DNA of 13,130 nt. It comes from Caldisericaceae bacterium. Lineage in GTDB: Bacteria; Caldisericota; Caldisericia; Caldisericales; Caldisericaceae. Positions 12,528 through 13,130 of the stretch are shown here, piece after piece. Every line of letters begins with the position of its first letter. Within the stretch, counting starts at the first letter, position 1. The position numbers and the translations under genes were made by a program. The stretch is from assembly GCA_021161495.1 (NCBI GenBank), contig JAGHAO010000057.1, positions 1 through 13,130 on the forward strand, in the 5' to 3' direction. The notes beneath the pieces are model-generated. The model was not told where the DNA came from. It ran no database searches and saw only the letters and a program-made list of their open reading frames with translations.

Positions 12528-13130
12528 GATCTTAAAAAAAGAGAAACTTGCACCGAAAACATTTTTTATGGAAGTAGAAGCACCTATGATTGCAAGAAAA
12601 GCGGAGCCCGGACAGTTCATAGTGATAAGAGTATACGAAAAAGGCGAAAGAATACCTCTTACAATTGCGGACTTCAACAGAGACAAAGGCACAATCTCGA
12701 TGGTGTTTCAGGAAATAGGCAAAACAACACACCTTTTGGGAACAAAAAACGAAGGAGACCAAATTTCCGACATTTTAGGCCCCCTGGGAAATCCGAGCGA
12801 AGCTGATTACTTCGGAAACGTAATTTGTATAGGAGGCGGAGTAGGGATTGCTCCCGTTTACCCCCTTTCAAGGAAGTTAAAGCAAAACGGAAACAAGGTA
12901 ACGTCAATTATAGGATACAGGGCAAAAGATTACGTATTCTGGGAAGACAAAATGAAGTCGGCATCGGATAAATTATATATTGCAACAAATGACGGAAGTT
13001 ACGGAGAAAAAGGTTTTGTAACGGATGTCCTGAAAAAAATTCTTGAAAGCGGAGAAAAACCTGACAGAATTTTTGCAATAGGGCCTGCCATAATGATGAA
13101 AGCGGTAGCGGATCTTACAAGGAGTTATAA
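12520..13130 (+). CDS. NfnA/SudB-type FAD/NAD(P)-binding oxidoreductase subunit (3' end outside window)
   Basis: 203 complete codons are visible of a family usually ~280 residues long. Seen: beta-barrel start KAEPGQFIVIRV (27-38), FAD-binding ERIPLTIADF (43-52), GDQISDILGPLGNP (79-92), the nucleotide-binding turn IGGGVGIAPVYPLSR (104-118), and IFAIGPAIMMKAV near the end. This is the ferredoxin-NADP reductase-like subunit found in sulfide dehydrogenase and electron-bifurcating NfnAB, and also as a dihydroorotate dehydrogenase electron-transfer relative. The C-terminal cysteines for a 2Fe-2S cluster would lie beyond the window. ATG at 12520 follows AAAGGAGGG (12508-12516) at four bases and overlaps tatD by eight bases. 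If the next gene is the GltD-like NfnB subunit, it makes NADPH in exchange with ferredoxin and NADH; not visible here. Confidence 0.9.
   Translation, partial: MFKILKKEKLAPKTFFMEVEAPMIARKAEPGQFIVIRVYEKGERIPLTIADFNRDKGTISMVFQEIGKTTHLLGTKNEGDQISDILGPLGNPSEADYFGNVICIGGGVGIAPVYPLSRKLKQNGNKVTSIIGYRAKDYVFWEDKMKSASDKLYIATNDGSYGEKGFVTDVLKKILESGEKPDRIFAIGPAIMMKAVADLTRSY

Noticed and set aside
1..13130. CRISPR array, tRNA/rRNA genes, insertion sequences or prophage
   Set aside because: No spaced direct repeats, no cloverleaf-like or rRNA sequence, no transposase or phage motifs were recognised; the only notable direct repeat is the 62-base tract in the NifX-like paralogues.

Overview
The window reads as chromosomal DNA of an anaerobic, moderately AT-rich bacterium. 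Signs of Bacteria are strong GGAGGTG-type ribosome binding sites, sigma70-like -35/-10 promoters, a lipobox signal peptide and a one-chain methionyl-tRNA synthetase with a C-terminal tRNA-binding domain. Signs of anaerobiosis are an aldehyde:ferredoxin oxidoreductase family enzyme (tungsten/molybdenum pterin), a two-cluster ferredoxin-like protein and an NfnA/SudB-type flavoprotein. I cannot name a phylum from the sequence alone; a thermophilic or deep-branching anaerobic lineage is possible but is only inference.

Left part (1-1887, + strand): the 3' part of an aldehyde:ferredoxin oxidoreductase gene, a rho-independent terminator with a promoter placed just inside its upstream side, and a small DUF3783-like gene. 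The latter runs head-on into the next gene with one base between the two stop codons.

Middle part (1889-8910, all - strand): read in the direction of transcription this is NifX-like protein 2, ACR3/bile-acid-symporter-like transporter 2, ACR3-like transporter 1, a PadR regulator, a dicluster 4Fe-4S protein, NifX-like protein 1, two half-size DUF318/ArsP-like permeases, and a lipoprotein with an Ntn/C45 acyltransferase domain plus TPR-like repeats. Two promoters drive the set, one before NifX-like 2 and one before padR. Each carries a similar perfect palindrome across its -10 box, so one regulator (most simply the PadR) may control both. The two NifX-like genes share a 62-base perfectly identical tract. 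Together they look like a redox/metal-cluster-linked transport system with no assigned substrate, the best candidate here for something undescribed. The lipoprotein gene has its own promoter, predicted to give a leaderless mRNA.

Right part (9125-13130, + strand): a compact, mostly overlapping operon of two roadblock/LC7-like genes, metG, tatD and the start of an NfnA-like FAD/NAD-binding subunit that runs off the end. No GTPase partner for the roadblock proteins lies in the window. No RNA genes, CRISPR arrays, transposases or phage genes were seen.
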